Assembly (NCBI GenBank): GCA_965644315.1
Contig: CBFFRQ010000072.1
Coordinates: forward strand, 1 to 54,175
DNA: 54,175 bases
Source: Caecitellus pseudoparvulus
Lineage: Eukaryota; Bigyra: Bicosoecida
Direction of reading: 5' to 3'
The translations under genes and the position numbers were made by a program. The notes under the pieces were generated by a model. The model was given only the letters and a program-made list of their open reading frames with translations. It was not told the origin of the DNA and made no database searches. Below are positions 11,101-21,153 of this stretch, in pieces (within the stretch, counting starts at the first letter, position 1; every line of letters starts with the position of its first letter).

Positions 11101-14100
11101 ACACCACCGGGCGCCCGGTGTTCGGGCCTGTGTTCTCAGTGCACGCGCGCCCCGTGGGAGGGCGTGAGGGTCCCGCCCCCGGACAGCCCCCCCCCTCCTC
11201 CCCTCCCCGCCCTCAGGGCCCCCCTGCACCCGATGGAGGCAGTGTGGATGGCGATGAGGCGCTGGCCGGGACAGTGTGCAAGTCGCGCCACCTGGTGTGG
11301 CTGCCTCGCGTGGGTCCGCACGGACCAATCGTTCCGGTGGCGCTGCTACCAGCGCCAGGACACGGGCACCGCACACACCTGGTGCAATTCCGGTATGCTG
11401 GAATGGCGCCTGTAACCAGCTTGGGGGGGAGCGGGGGCGTGTTTCCATCTGCCGGGAAAGTGCTTGCGCGCGGGGCGCAGGTTGAGGGGGGGTCCATCCC
11501 TCCTCCACCCCCCCTCCCGGACGGCTCAGGCGTGCTGTCACACCACCCCTTGCAGGTGTGGTGTGTTCTGCTGCCACCCCCCCCTGACACCCCTGACGCC
11601 CCCTGGCGAGTGGGCCCCCTCTTGCATGCCACCAGCGTCGCCTGGGCTGGGCCCGATCGCATCGCAGTCTTGAATGGCGAGTCAACCGCTTGCGTGGAGG
11701 TGGCGTGCTGGGCGCTGCAACGCCAGGCAGAGGCGCTGGCAGCACAAGTGCCGACTGGCGTGGACCTGGCCGCACTGGGGGGAGTGACCCTCGTGCACCC
11801 GGGACGCGATGTGCTGCCGCCGCCGCCCGCATCTGCAGGGGGGCGACTCGAGATCGTGCCCCTGACTCTGCAGGCAGCAGGTGCGTGCGTGAGCACGCAG
11901 TCGATTGCATTGCGCCCAGAGCCACCAACACAGCACAGTGCAGACCTCGGCGCGGCGGTGGGGGTGGTGGAGGAGGGGGATGACCCATTCGCACTGCCTG
12001 GCGCTGGGGGCGGCGCACATGCCACATCAGCCGCCACCAGTACCTTCGGGGACGACCCTTTCGCCTCTCCAGCCCCCCCCTCGATAGGAGAGGCGCCCAG
12101 CAGCACATTTGGGGATGACCCCTTTGCGTCGCCTGCGCCAGCGGCCTCGCCAGGTGCGAACGTGACAGAGGCCGCTTCTGCTGCGAGCTCGAGCCCGGCT
12201 GGCCAACCCGAAAAGCAAAGTGAACAGGAAAGCCCTGAGACTGTCCAGGTGCAGACTGCATCCGGCATGGCGTGTCTCGGGGCAGGTGTGACCCTGGCCA
12301 CAAGTGCCTTGTCGCTGCACGCCACGCCGCTGACGCAAACAAACGGAGATGGCGCCGTGCTGCTGCTGGAAACCGCCCTTGTGCGGGCCGGACAGCTGCG
12401 ATCTCGACTGCAGTTTTCAGACGGCGTCTCACGCGCAGTGCACCCTGTCACACCAGCGACAGCAGTACAGTTGAATGCGCGTGTGCGCTGCAGTGTCAGT
12501 AGCGTTGCGGACTTGGCAGCTGTGGGCAGCCAAAAACGAGGCGCCGCATCCGTGCTGCACACGCCCGACACCACCACTGCAGCAGCCTCACAACCTGCCA
12601 CCCTTGCCTGGTTGAGTGCTTGTGCGGCAGCGGCGGGTGTTGCTCACGCTGGCCACTTGGTGCTGCCTGGGTCGCAGACAAAGCAAGGCAGCGATGCAGC
12701 ATCCGCGTCTGCACCTGCAGCTGCCCCTGCACAGCTGCCCCGTGCTGCGGACGGCTTTGACGATTTCTTTGGCTTGTCACCAGCGGAGACTGCGCCCTCC
12801 ACACCGGCGGAAGTACCTTCCGAGGCAGCTCTGGATGCGGATGAGGACCTGCTGGGCGGCTTGGGCTTCGTGTCCCCCCCTCCACAGCCAGATGAGGGGG
12901 GGGGCGTGGACGACATCTTTGCCCAATCCCCGCGCCCGGCCGCATCAGAGCCCACACGACACGACCTTGAATCGCACGCCAGCAGCCCCCCCCCTCCCAC
13001 ACTGGACCTGCTGCCGGGCGAACGCCTCGTCAGCACTTCCTGGAGCGACTGCTCAGCTGCCCCCTGCACACTGCAGGCCGCATTTGATGCTCTCTCGCCA
13101 CTGCTCTGCCTCGTCACGACACAACGCCTGCTGCTGTGTGCGCCAGATCTGACTGTCCTGGCATCCTGGCGGCAGCCCTGCCATGCGCCCACCTTTGCAG
13201 CGCACGAGGGAGGGGACTACGCACAGAGGCGTGATGCGTTTCGAAACGCAGCACTGGATGCCGCGCTGCCGACGACCGTGCGGCACCTCACCGCCGCACC
13301 GCCCCCCGGGGCAAGCATGTCCCCCTTGACACAGAGCTTGGGGCGGGGGGTGAGGCGTGTTCCGGATGCCACGTGGCAGGAACACGCCCCCCCTATCGTC
13401 GCTGCAGCTGGGCGCACAGTGGGCAGCGCAGTGCACACCGCCGGCGGCAGCCCCCTTCCCAGCCACGTCTCAAGCTTGGACGTCTCCAGCACAGCCTGGG
13501 CTGGCTCCGCTCTCCTCTTCACCACTGGCTCTGGCTTCTTGCATGCGCTACTGGTGGACGGCTCCCTGCACAGCATCGGCAGCCTGCCTGCAATGGGCGG
13601 TCCCGCAACTATTTCCCACGTGGGCCCCGATCGCATCGTCGTGTTCCAGAACACCCCCGCAGCAGGTGCACGGGAGGACTCCTCCGCCCTCGCGCAGCAA
13701 GTGACTCGTGCGTTTCACGCAGGCCCCACCCTGGCAGCTGGCGCAGCCGCCCACGGCGCCCTGCTGAAACGACCCCCGGCTCCTCTGGGCCCATCGACAC
13801 CCCTTCGGGCAGTGGGAGCGCTGCTCTACGAAGGCCATGCGTTGGCATGTGTGGTGCGTTACACCCACCCCCACGCCGCAGGGGGGGGCTCACTAGGCTC
13901 ACCCCCCTCCGGGCGCCATGCTGGGTTCAGGCCCGCGGTGGTGCCGGTTGCCGTGCTGCGCACTCTGGTGCGTTCAGGCAGCGCCGACCTTGCTGCATTG
14001 GCACTGGGCGGCGCGCTGGGCGAGCCGCCGTCCCCGCCCAGGTCGCCGTTCTTCAGGGGCAATGTGTACAAGCCGCCACCTGTGCCCGCCACGGGGCCTG

Positions 14101-17018
14101 ACGATGACGGCGGGGGGGGGGGGCTGGAGGGTGGTGCTGAGTGGGACGCCGCCCTGACGGTGTTCTTGACTCCAGACGGAACACCCGTGGCCGGCGCCAC
14201 GGCGCACCTCGCTCTTGCAGCGTGTGCGCTGCGGGCCTCCCTGGCCCCGACCGAGCCCCTGCGCGACGCGTTCCTGGTCGCTGCACTGCACCTCGCGCTG
14301 CGACCTGCCCCCCACCTCGCAGCGTTTCTGGTACAGGGCGTGCAGGCGCTGTCACAAGCGCTGCCAAGCTCGCACGCAGTGTCTGCGGCGGACGTTGCCG
14401 CTGCCTTGGAAACGCACCTCGTCATTCCTGTGGACGGCTTGAACCCCCTGCCGCTGCCAGGCTCGCCACTTGCGACCAGCCTGTCGCACATCGCTCGACT
14501 AGCCACGTCCCTGGGCTCGCCCCACGTCGGTCGGCTGGCTGCAGACCTGGCGGGGGACGCCGAGGCTGCAGTGGCTGCGACCTGGTCGAGTCTGCTGGTC
14601 GCACGTGACGACCAGCCGGCCCTGCCCCTGGCCCCCCTGCTCGCCCTGCACAAAGCAGGGCACCCAGCCCTACTGGCCAGCATCGTTGCCCAGGCCGTGG
14701 CCATCGCACAGGAGGGGGATGTGGAGGCAGCAGGGGCGGCGTTCACGACATCCCCCCTGCAGTGTGGCCCCGTCAGCGCCGCAGCCCGGACGGCTGCCCT
14801 GCTCGCGCTGCAGGGACTGGACCCTGTGGCCGAGGCCGCATCCCGTGTTCTGGCCACGGCACAGGCGGAACACGGCGCGACATACGGCTCCCTGGCGCCA
14901 CGCACGTACTCACTGGCGCCAGTCGACATCAGAGGCACATCAGATGGGCCCACTGCCCCCCCCTCCCTCCTGCCGCCCATCACATCCCCGCTGGACCCCC
15001 CCCTGCGAGCGAAGGCCCCCGGGCCGCTGCCTGGCGCTGACCTGCCCCAAGTAGCCTTTGGCACAGTGCAGGCAATTCTCGGCACAGCCAGCCCTCAAGA
15101 CCCCACCATTGCTGCAGCGGCACTGGGAGGGGAGGGCGACGGCGGCAGCGGAGACACGGCAGGCGGGACCGGCGACGCGGGGGCTGACATCCTCGCCAAG
15201 TACGGGCTGGGCACTGCGACCAAGCAGGTCGCAGAACCCGACGCCGACGCACCTGCCGACCCCTTCGTCGCTGCAGGCGTCACCCTGCCGCCCCTGCCCG
15301 ACCCACTCTCCTTCCGGGAGGAGGAGGCGGTTGCTGCGTACTGGCGCTTTGAGAACCGGGTTCTGGCCGATGCTGCTGCGGCCGCTGCGGCATCTGGCGG
15401 GGGCATGGGCCGCAGACGTCGCCGACGCCGCCGCAAGCGAGGGGGCGGTGACAGCGACGAGGAGGATGGTGGTGACGGCCTGCCCGCCAACCCCGCCAAG
15501 CTGGCCCCCCCCGCCATGGAGAAAGCCGTGACACTGGTGGCTGACCTTGCGTCGGGGGGGCACCACGGTGTGGTCCTGAGCTGGCCGACCGAGGACAGTG
15601 ACTCCACTGGGGCGTCCCCTGCTGGGGCCACTGCCTCTCCTGAAGCGCTCGTCAAGGCGAACGGAGAGCGCGCCCTGCTGGCGTGGTGCTCGCAGTGCGA
15701 CGCGCCGTTCGACTACGGCGACCCAGGCCGCGTCGCTGAGCCGCGCTGCCTGACTGTGTCAGGGCGAGGTGGCAGCCCAGGCACCAACCGCTTGCCGTGG
15801 GGTGGAGTCGTGCTGCCCAAGGACGAGGGCCAACTGCGAGGTGCGCACACTGCGCTGGTCGCACGTGCCGACGGTGCATTCACACCCCACGGCGCCTGGG
15901 CTGCTGGGCTCGCGGCTTGGCTTGGGCGGCAGCCCAGCGGTATTGGCGGGGCAATTTCCGGCGGTATCGTGCCCGTGCGGCGGTTCTCACGACTTGACAT
16001 CGGGCTGCGACCCTGGCACGCCTGCACCGGCAGCTGGTGTGTGGAGGCGTGGGTGTGGGTGGCACCTGGCGGCGGGACAGACTCCGCCCCGGAGTCAGCT
16101 GACGCCTCCCCCACCCACTCTGACTCAGAGGACGACGGCCCGGTCTTTGTCCCCCCATCGCCCATGGACAGGCCCAGTGTGCTGCTGGCCCGCCTGGAGC
16201 CTGAGGGGGGTGCCGTGCCCCCCTCCGCCACCTCCCTGGCCTGGGCGCTTAGCGTGACTGCGGATGGGCGCCTGGCGTTCCATGCGGGGGGTGGGCCCAG
16301 CACCCCGCCTGTCGCGTCAGAGGCAGGCAAGGTGCAGTGTCGAGTGTGGCACCACATCGCAGTGGCTGTGGATGCGACGCCCCAGGCGGTGCAGGCAGGT
16401 CGCACGGCACTGGAGCAGTGCGTGGCTGACGGTGCGCCCACCACGCCCACACTGCGCGGCACCTCCCCTGCCCTGACAGTCACGCTGGTGCTGGATGGGG
16501 AGTCTGTCGCCACCGGCACTGTGCCTGCCCACGCCCCCCTCACGCCCCTGACTGACGACACCCTGGCCCAAGCGGAGGCCGCTCGCCCCCCCCCGCCCAC
16601 TGCTGACGCAGAAACCGCCACCTTGCCACCCACACAGCCTGCTTGCGAAGTGGACGGGGGTGCGCTGCTGCTGTTGCCTAACGCAGTGGGCGTGCGTGCC
16701 ACTGAAGTGCGTGTGTGGAACGGGGCCCGTTCCCCCGATGACGTCGCCAGCGGCAAGGATTTCGCGCTGGACTGTGCCGAGCAAAGGGCCAAACTGACAG
16801 TGAACATCGCTACACCAGCAGCGCCCCAGGCAGCTCTGGGAGGACCCACTGCCTCCCTGAGCACTGCCAACACCGCAGCGGCGCTGCAACCGCCGAGTGG
16901 CAGCAGTGACGCGCCCCCCAAGCGCAGTGGAGGTCTCCGTGGACCTGGCGGCGGGGGGCTGCGTGGACCGGGCTCGCGCCGTGGCCGTCGCGGCCGTGGA
17001 GGTGCAGCCGCAGACTGA
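8146..17018 (+). CDS. Giant WD40-propeller / helical / LamG-like protein with DPF motifs (possible TSET TTRAY-like coat subunit)
   Basis: Proposed as two exons: 8146-8223 (ATG, 26 codons) and 8355-17018, giving about 2,913 residues. The second exon is open from the acceptor to TGA. The join reads AVALHP then GDGSLFLAHG, a typical WD40 blade entry, and further blade-like pieces follow (ITAASVHPTLPLVAAGTSDG; ITTLQWHPSQPVLAGACAGG). Around residues 1236, 1260 and 1280 are GDDPF motifs, and GFDDFFG is near 1493; such D-P-F motifs bind appendage domains of AP-type adaptors. A helical Ala/Leu-rich stretch follows, then a run of Arg (RRRRRRRRKR), then a LamG/concanavalin-like domain at about 2580-2820 (GSWCVEAWVWV, VWHHIAVAVDA, TEVRVWNGA), and an RGG-like tail. 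Propellers, solenoid and DPF motifs suggest a vesicle-coat protein like TSET TTRAY; this is inference. A role in trafficking is likelier than a secreted one, since no signal peptide is seen. Confidence 0.8.
8224..8354 (+). other. Inferred intron 1 of the giant WD40/LamG gene
   Basis: GTGCGT donor after CCG at 8223 and a pyrimidine-rich acceptor (CTTTCCTTCCTCGCTCAG) ending at 8354. Both sides are phase 0, and the join restores a natural WD40 sequence. Length 131 nt. The long frame alone would need a GTG start at 8391. Confidence 0.7.
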
Positions 17019-17119
17019 CGCTCCCTGCGGCCCCCCAAACGTGAATGCACACACAGCCCAGTTTTAGATTGCATGCACATGCTTGCATTGCGCTGGGAAT
17101 CTGATTCCACACTCCGACC

Positions 17120-19954
17120 TCAGCCCAGCACTCCCAGTGCCGCCTGCGTCACGCCAGCACCTGCCGTGACGAGAAACGCTGCCCCCACGTGGCGGGACTT
17201 CCAGTAGCTGTTGTGGGCGCGCGTCGCAGCGTACAGCTCACTGGAGCGGGCCAGGATGCCGCTGGGCTGCACCTCCACATCCACTGCGCCGCTGACGGCG
17301 CCTTGCAGTTGGCCGGCTGCCACGTGCAACCCTTCCAGAGCGGCTGCCGAGTGGGGCTGCTGCGCAGAGGTGCGACGGGGGGGCAGAGGCGGTGCTACGG
17401 CTGCACTAGGTTCACTGGATGGCACGCTCAGTGTCCCAGGAGGTTTCGTCCCGCTGCCGGCTGCGGCGACGGGGTGACTCCGGCCACAGCCACACCTCGC
17501 AGCGGTGTGCATGGCCATGGCCGCTTCGCGCACACGCTCATCCAGTTCGCCCACAGGCAGGGCAGGCGGCCCAGCACTGACACTGCCGTGCGGCATGACT
17601 CTGCCTTCCTCTAGCGCCTTCACACTCGCATCTGCCTGGTCCATGAGACGGCGGGCGAGGGTAGCAGCCTGCGCCTCGCCCTCAGCCACAAGCGCCTGCC
17701 GCACAGCGGCACCAACGTGCAACAGGGGGTTCAAGCGCTGTGCGACGGGGTCGCAGCTGTTGTACACATTCAACAGCCATGGCCGAGTGTCCTGTGCAGG
17801 CCCCACGCCCGGGTCCAGCGCTGGCGGGAGCCGGAACACGCGGGAAAGGGCTTCCGACACCGCCGCCGCGGAGAGTCCCCGCGCAGTGAGGAACAGTGAG
17901 ACAGGCGAGCCCATCAGCATCGTACCGGTGAGAGGGATGATGCTGGGGATACACGGCACGCCTTCGGAGGACCAGGCTACCCCAGGGATGGCCTGTGCAG
18001 CTGGCTGTGGTGCAGAGGTGGAGGCGGCCGCTGCCACCGCCGTCCCCTGCAGCAGGCTGTCGCCACACGACATGTCTACAGCCAGAACACCGCCCAGGGA
18101 GTGCCCCACCAGCGTCACTTGGCCTGGGCATGGCACATGCAGTGCACCCCGACTCCCCAACAATAGTGCTGGCCGCCCCAGCATGAACAGGCACCAGCTC
18201 CGTAGTAGCTGCGTGGCGGCGTGGCGGCGCAGCGCTCCCCCCACATGTGGGCTGGTGTACGTGGCAGCCGTAAAGCCTTGCCGGAACAGCATGGACCTCA
18301 GGCTGATCAAGGACTTGCTGGAAGTGATGAGGCCCAGTGCGCTCTGCTGCTCGGCGTTTGCGACCTGCTCCGTCACCTCGGCGTCCTCGCCATCGCTCGG
18401 AGTCAGGGGGGGCAAGTGCAGGTCCTTGCGACCGCTGTACCACGCCACGCCCACCCCCTCAAACCCAGAGCTGTGCACAGTGCACCTGCTCACAGCATCA
18501 GCCCCACCCGCCTTACCTTGTGCGACAGACGAGTCCAACCCCGCGGCGTGTGCCAGAGCGCTTGCGGCAGCTGTGGCCTGCTGGCTAGGACCAGCCCACA
18601 ACGGCAACTCTGCAGCGCACCCAGCTCGTTCCACGGCAATGGTGAAACGCGCACACTTGCGCCGCATGCCAGAGGATGAGTGGGCGCCTGTCCCGTGCAG
18701 TACCAGGGCCACTGTGCGGGGTGCGCCCAAGTGCAGGCGTACTAGACCGTCACCCGCTGCGTCCGCCCATTTCGCCAGTCGAAGGCGTGTCTCACCCGCC
18801 TCGGCACTGTCCACACCCCCGCTGGGCACGGTGCCACGCGAGAGGTGGTGTGCAGCACGGGCGAGTCCTTGCAGCAACGGCTCCCGCCTCTCCTGTGTCG
18901 CCCCACTGGGCACTTCGCACACGCCGAGCGCCAGCAACGCACTGCGACCTGCCTGCGTCAGGCACGCCGGTCGCACCCATGCCCGCCGTCGCACAGTGGC
19001 CTGCACTTCCCCCGTCACATTTGCCGCTGCCCGAGACACCGCCTTGCCAACAGCACGCGTCACGGACGAAAACAGCCCCCCCCCGCCGCCAGAGGCCCGC
19101 CGTGGGCGTGCGGAATCTGCTCCCGCCCCCTCTGCCCCCCCTGGCGTGTCGGCGGCGTACTCTCGGTCGGCACGTTTGCCGATGGCTGCCAGCTGTGGAG
19201 GCGTGGTCAGTGTGGCGGACCGGCTCCACCCAGTCTTCACATCTGGAGGTGCGGCAGAGCTGTGCGCATGGCGGTCCGAGGGGGGGATGTACCAAGCTGG
19301 AGGAGGGGGGTCGGACCCCCCCTCCCGCGGGACGCTGTGCAGCACCCCCCCTGTGCTCTCATCCAACCACTCTGACAGCGCTGGTGCTGGGCAGGGGGCG
19401 TTCCCGGGGGCCTCTGCACTCCAGTCGGCGGCGTACTCCCACCCCCCCCCCAGCCGGGTATGGGGGGCCCTCGCCACGCGCCAGGCACTGCCCGGGCACC
19501 ACTCCCACCACATGCAGCTACGCAGCGCATGTTGAACAGTCTCCGGAGCAGTAGCTTCCTTGATATCTGCAGTTTCCGCGGTGGTGGTGGTGACATAGAG
19601 TGGGAAGGTCGCAACCAAAACAGCGTTGCAAGATTCGTGCACTGCAAGGCAGTCGAGCAGGGGGAAGGGGCGAAGGATGCACTTACGTGCACCATGAGCT
19701 GCCACCATGCTCGTCAGAAGCAACGCGTGCAGCGGTTGCTCGGGGCTGGGCCCGCAGCCGTCAGGCGTGTCAGGGTTTGCCGTGCCGCAGCGAGCCAGGT
19801 GAGGCAGCGGCAGCTGCCGCAGCTCGTCACTGGCAAAAGGGGCCTCAACAAAGACGGGGCACCATTTCTTCAAGCTGGAGTTCCATTCCTCGTGCTCCCA
19901 CACTGTCACAGCTCCCACAATGTCCATGTGGTGACTGTCGCCCTGTTGTGGCAA
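17120..19954 (-). CDS. DDHD-domain phospholipase (PA-PLA1 like) with N-terminal dysferlin/Pex24-like domain
   Basis: 944 residues, one uninterrupted frame from ATG 19954. The C-terminal half is a lipase of the DDHD1/DDHD2/SEC23IP family, which hydrolyse phosphatidic acid or other glycerolipids on secretory membranes: nucleophile elbow VGHSLGG with Ser619, GSPVSLFL, LNVYNSCDPVAQRLNPLL with Asp735, and the closing AHNSYWKSRH with His914. The final Asp of the family pattern (YW-x-S-x-D) is His922 here. The N-terminal half has paired pieces of a DysF/TECPR/Pex24-type domain: VTVWEHEEW (about 17-24), WWEWCPGSAW and GGGWEYAADW (about 148-177), and VRRRAWVR (about 325), with long inserts between. 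It converges on the giant gene with about 100 bp between stops. No membrane segment is obvious. Family call firm; substrate unknown. Confidence 0.88.
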   Translation of the reverse strand: MPQQGDSHHMDIVGAVTVWEHEEWNSSLKKWCPVFVEAPFASDELRQLPLPHLARCGTANPDTPDGCGPSPEQPLHALLLTSMVAAHGARKCILRPFPLLDCLAVHESCNAVLVATFPLYVTTTTAETADIKEATAPETVQHALRSCMWWEWCPGSAWRVARAPHTRLGGGWEYAADWSAEAPGNAPCPAPALSEWLDESTGGVLHSVPREGGSDPPPPAWYIPPSDRHAHSSAAPPDVKTGWSRSATLTTPPQLAAIGKRADREYAADTPGGAEGAGADSARPRRASGGGGGLFSSVTRAVGKAVSRAAANVTGEVQATVRRRAWVRPACLTQAGRSALLALGVCEVPSGATQERREPLLQGLARAAHHLSRGTVPSGGVDSAEAGETRLRLAKWADAAGDGLVRLHLGAPRTVALVLHGTGAHSSSGMRRKCARFTIAVERAGCAAELPLWAGPSQQATAAASALAHAAGLDSSVAQGKAGGADAVSRCTVHSSGFEGVGVAWYSGRKDLHLPPLTPSDGEDAEVTEQVANAEQQSALGLITSSKSLISLRSMLFRQGFTAATYTSPHVGGALRRHAATQLLRSWCLFMLGRPALLLGSRGALHVPCPGQVTLVGHSLGGVLAVDMSCGDSLLQGTAVAAAASTSAPQPAAQAIPGVAWSSEGVPCIPSIIPLTGTMLMGSPVSLFLTARGLSAAAVSEALSRVFRLPPALDPGVGPAQDTRPWLLNVYNSCDPVAQRLNPLLHVGAAVRQALVAEGEAQAATLARRLMDQADASVKALEEGRVMPHGSVSAGPPALPVGELDERVREAAMAMHTAARCGCGRSHPVAAAGSGTKPPGTLSVPSSEPSAAVAPPLPPRRTSAQQPHSAAALEGLHVAAGQLQGAVSGAVDVEVQPSGILARSSELYAATRAHNSYWKSRHVGAAFLVTAGAGVTQAALGVLG

Positions 19955-21153
19955 ATTCAGCGAAACGCCTGCGAAACGTCGATCGATTGATCGGGACCTA
20001 GGTGCGCGCAGTGAGCGCAGTCAGCATTTGGTGCAAAGCATTCACACAGATTTAGAAAGTTTTTGGATGGATTTTTGAAATGTACACAAGCTGACGTTTT
20101 CTCAGCAGATGAATCGAGGAGGATTTGAACCAGAGATCCGCACGTCGACTGGGGAATCAGGTTGCAGTATCAGGCACTTATCGCGCCTGGACGCACAGGG
20201 GGCGTCGGAAGTGAGTTTCGGGAGACGAGGGCGGAGGCTGGGCCCAGCAGTGGAGTCCTGCGCGCAGTGGCGTGAGGGAAGTGAAACCTCCTGCACCTCC
20301 ACCGAAGTCCAAGCGATTTTGCCGACAGCCGCTTGGCCGTCAGGCGTAGCCACGGGCATGACACCCAATTTGGGAGTTACGAATGCCTGCATGCGCGATT
20401 TCATTCCATGTGTGCCCTGCATCTTGCCCAGGGGAAGCTTTTGTGCCGAGCCAGGCTGCCGCACCTGGTTGCCGCACGCTGCCGCAAGGCCATGGGAATC
20501 TACAGGAACAGCGTGCCCTGCGAGCGACGTCTTCACGTCACGGTCAAAGGCAGAACGGCAATCGTGTGTACTGCTTCACTCTCGCCGTTTCCGGGCGAGA
20601 GTGTGGGTCTTCTTTGTGAGAGTCGCGACTCGTGACCCACGCATAGGTGCGGCGACCCCTGGGTCCAGCATGGAGACACTCGAGACCAGAAGAGGCAACA
20701 TCTGCTGTTGTTTTATGACACCAGTCAGTAACGAGTGAGGATGGGGCGCAGTGTGCGCAGCTTGGCCTGAGCCGAGCTTGACCGGCGCTGATGCGCAGCA
20801 CGTCGTTCACCCACGTCGCAGTTTGCCCCCCTGCGCTCACCTGGGGGACACACGATCGTCCACGTTGCCTGGGATCATGCGTTTTCACTTTTCAAGCTAA
20901 ATTGACACCATATCGTATCCAGTCCACCCTGCCATGGCACTTGGCGAGCCAGGAAACACCGGACCGTGAGAAACGCCTTGCTGGGTTTTCCCAGCGGCAG
21001 CCTCGACGCGCCTGCACCTGACGCCTTCGCGCACTCGCCTGCAGAAACCGGTTCAAGACAAACTACGCCCGAGTTGCAACCCCTCCGGAACCAACCCATA
21101 TCTCCTACAAGCACCTCTACTTGGCCTACCACGGCCTCGTGCAGCCAACAGCC
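19955..21153. promoter_or_regulatory. Divergent intergenic region, partly AT-rich
   Basis: About 1.2 kb between the starts of the DDHD lipase (minus) and the lectin-mucin gene (plus). Bases 20040-20100 are markedly richer in A/T than the surroundings. A minus-strand GGTTCAAATCC at about 20130-20120 matches a tRNA B-box, but no cloverleaf forms (see rejected items). Open frames across 20.1-20.7 kb look like shadows. Promoters of both flanking genes should lie here. Confidence 0.4.

Noticed and set aside
8396-17110. Many minus-strand open frames inside the giant plus-strand gene
   Set aside because: High GC content suppresses stop codons in all frames. The plus frame alone is continuous and has domain-like sequence.
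17505-19535. 676-codon plus-strand frame opposite the DDHD lipase
   Set aside because: Cys/Arg/Ser-rich antisense shadow. The minus strand carries the lipase catalytic motifs.
20100-20200. Possible tRNA gene on the minus strand (perfect B-box GGTTCAAATCC near 20130-20120)
   Set aside because: The T-stem pairs in only two positions, no matching 7-bp acceptor strand is found upstream, no good A-box lies at the right distance, and no T-run terminator follows. At most a decayed tRNA-derived piece.
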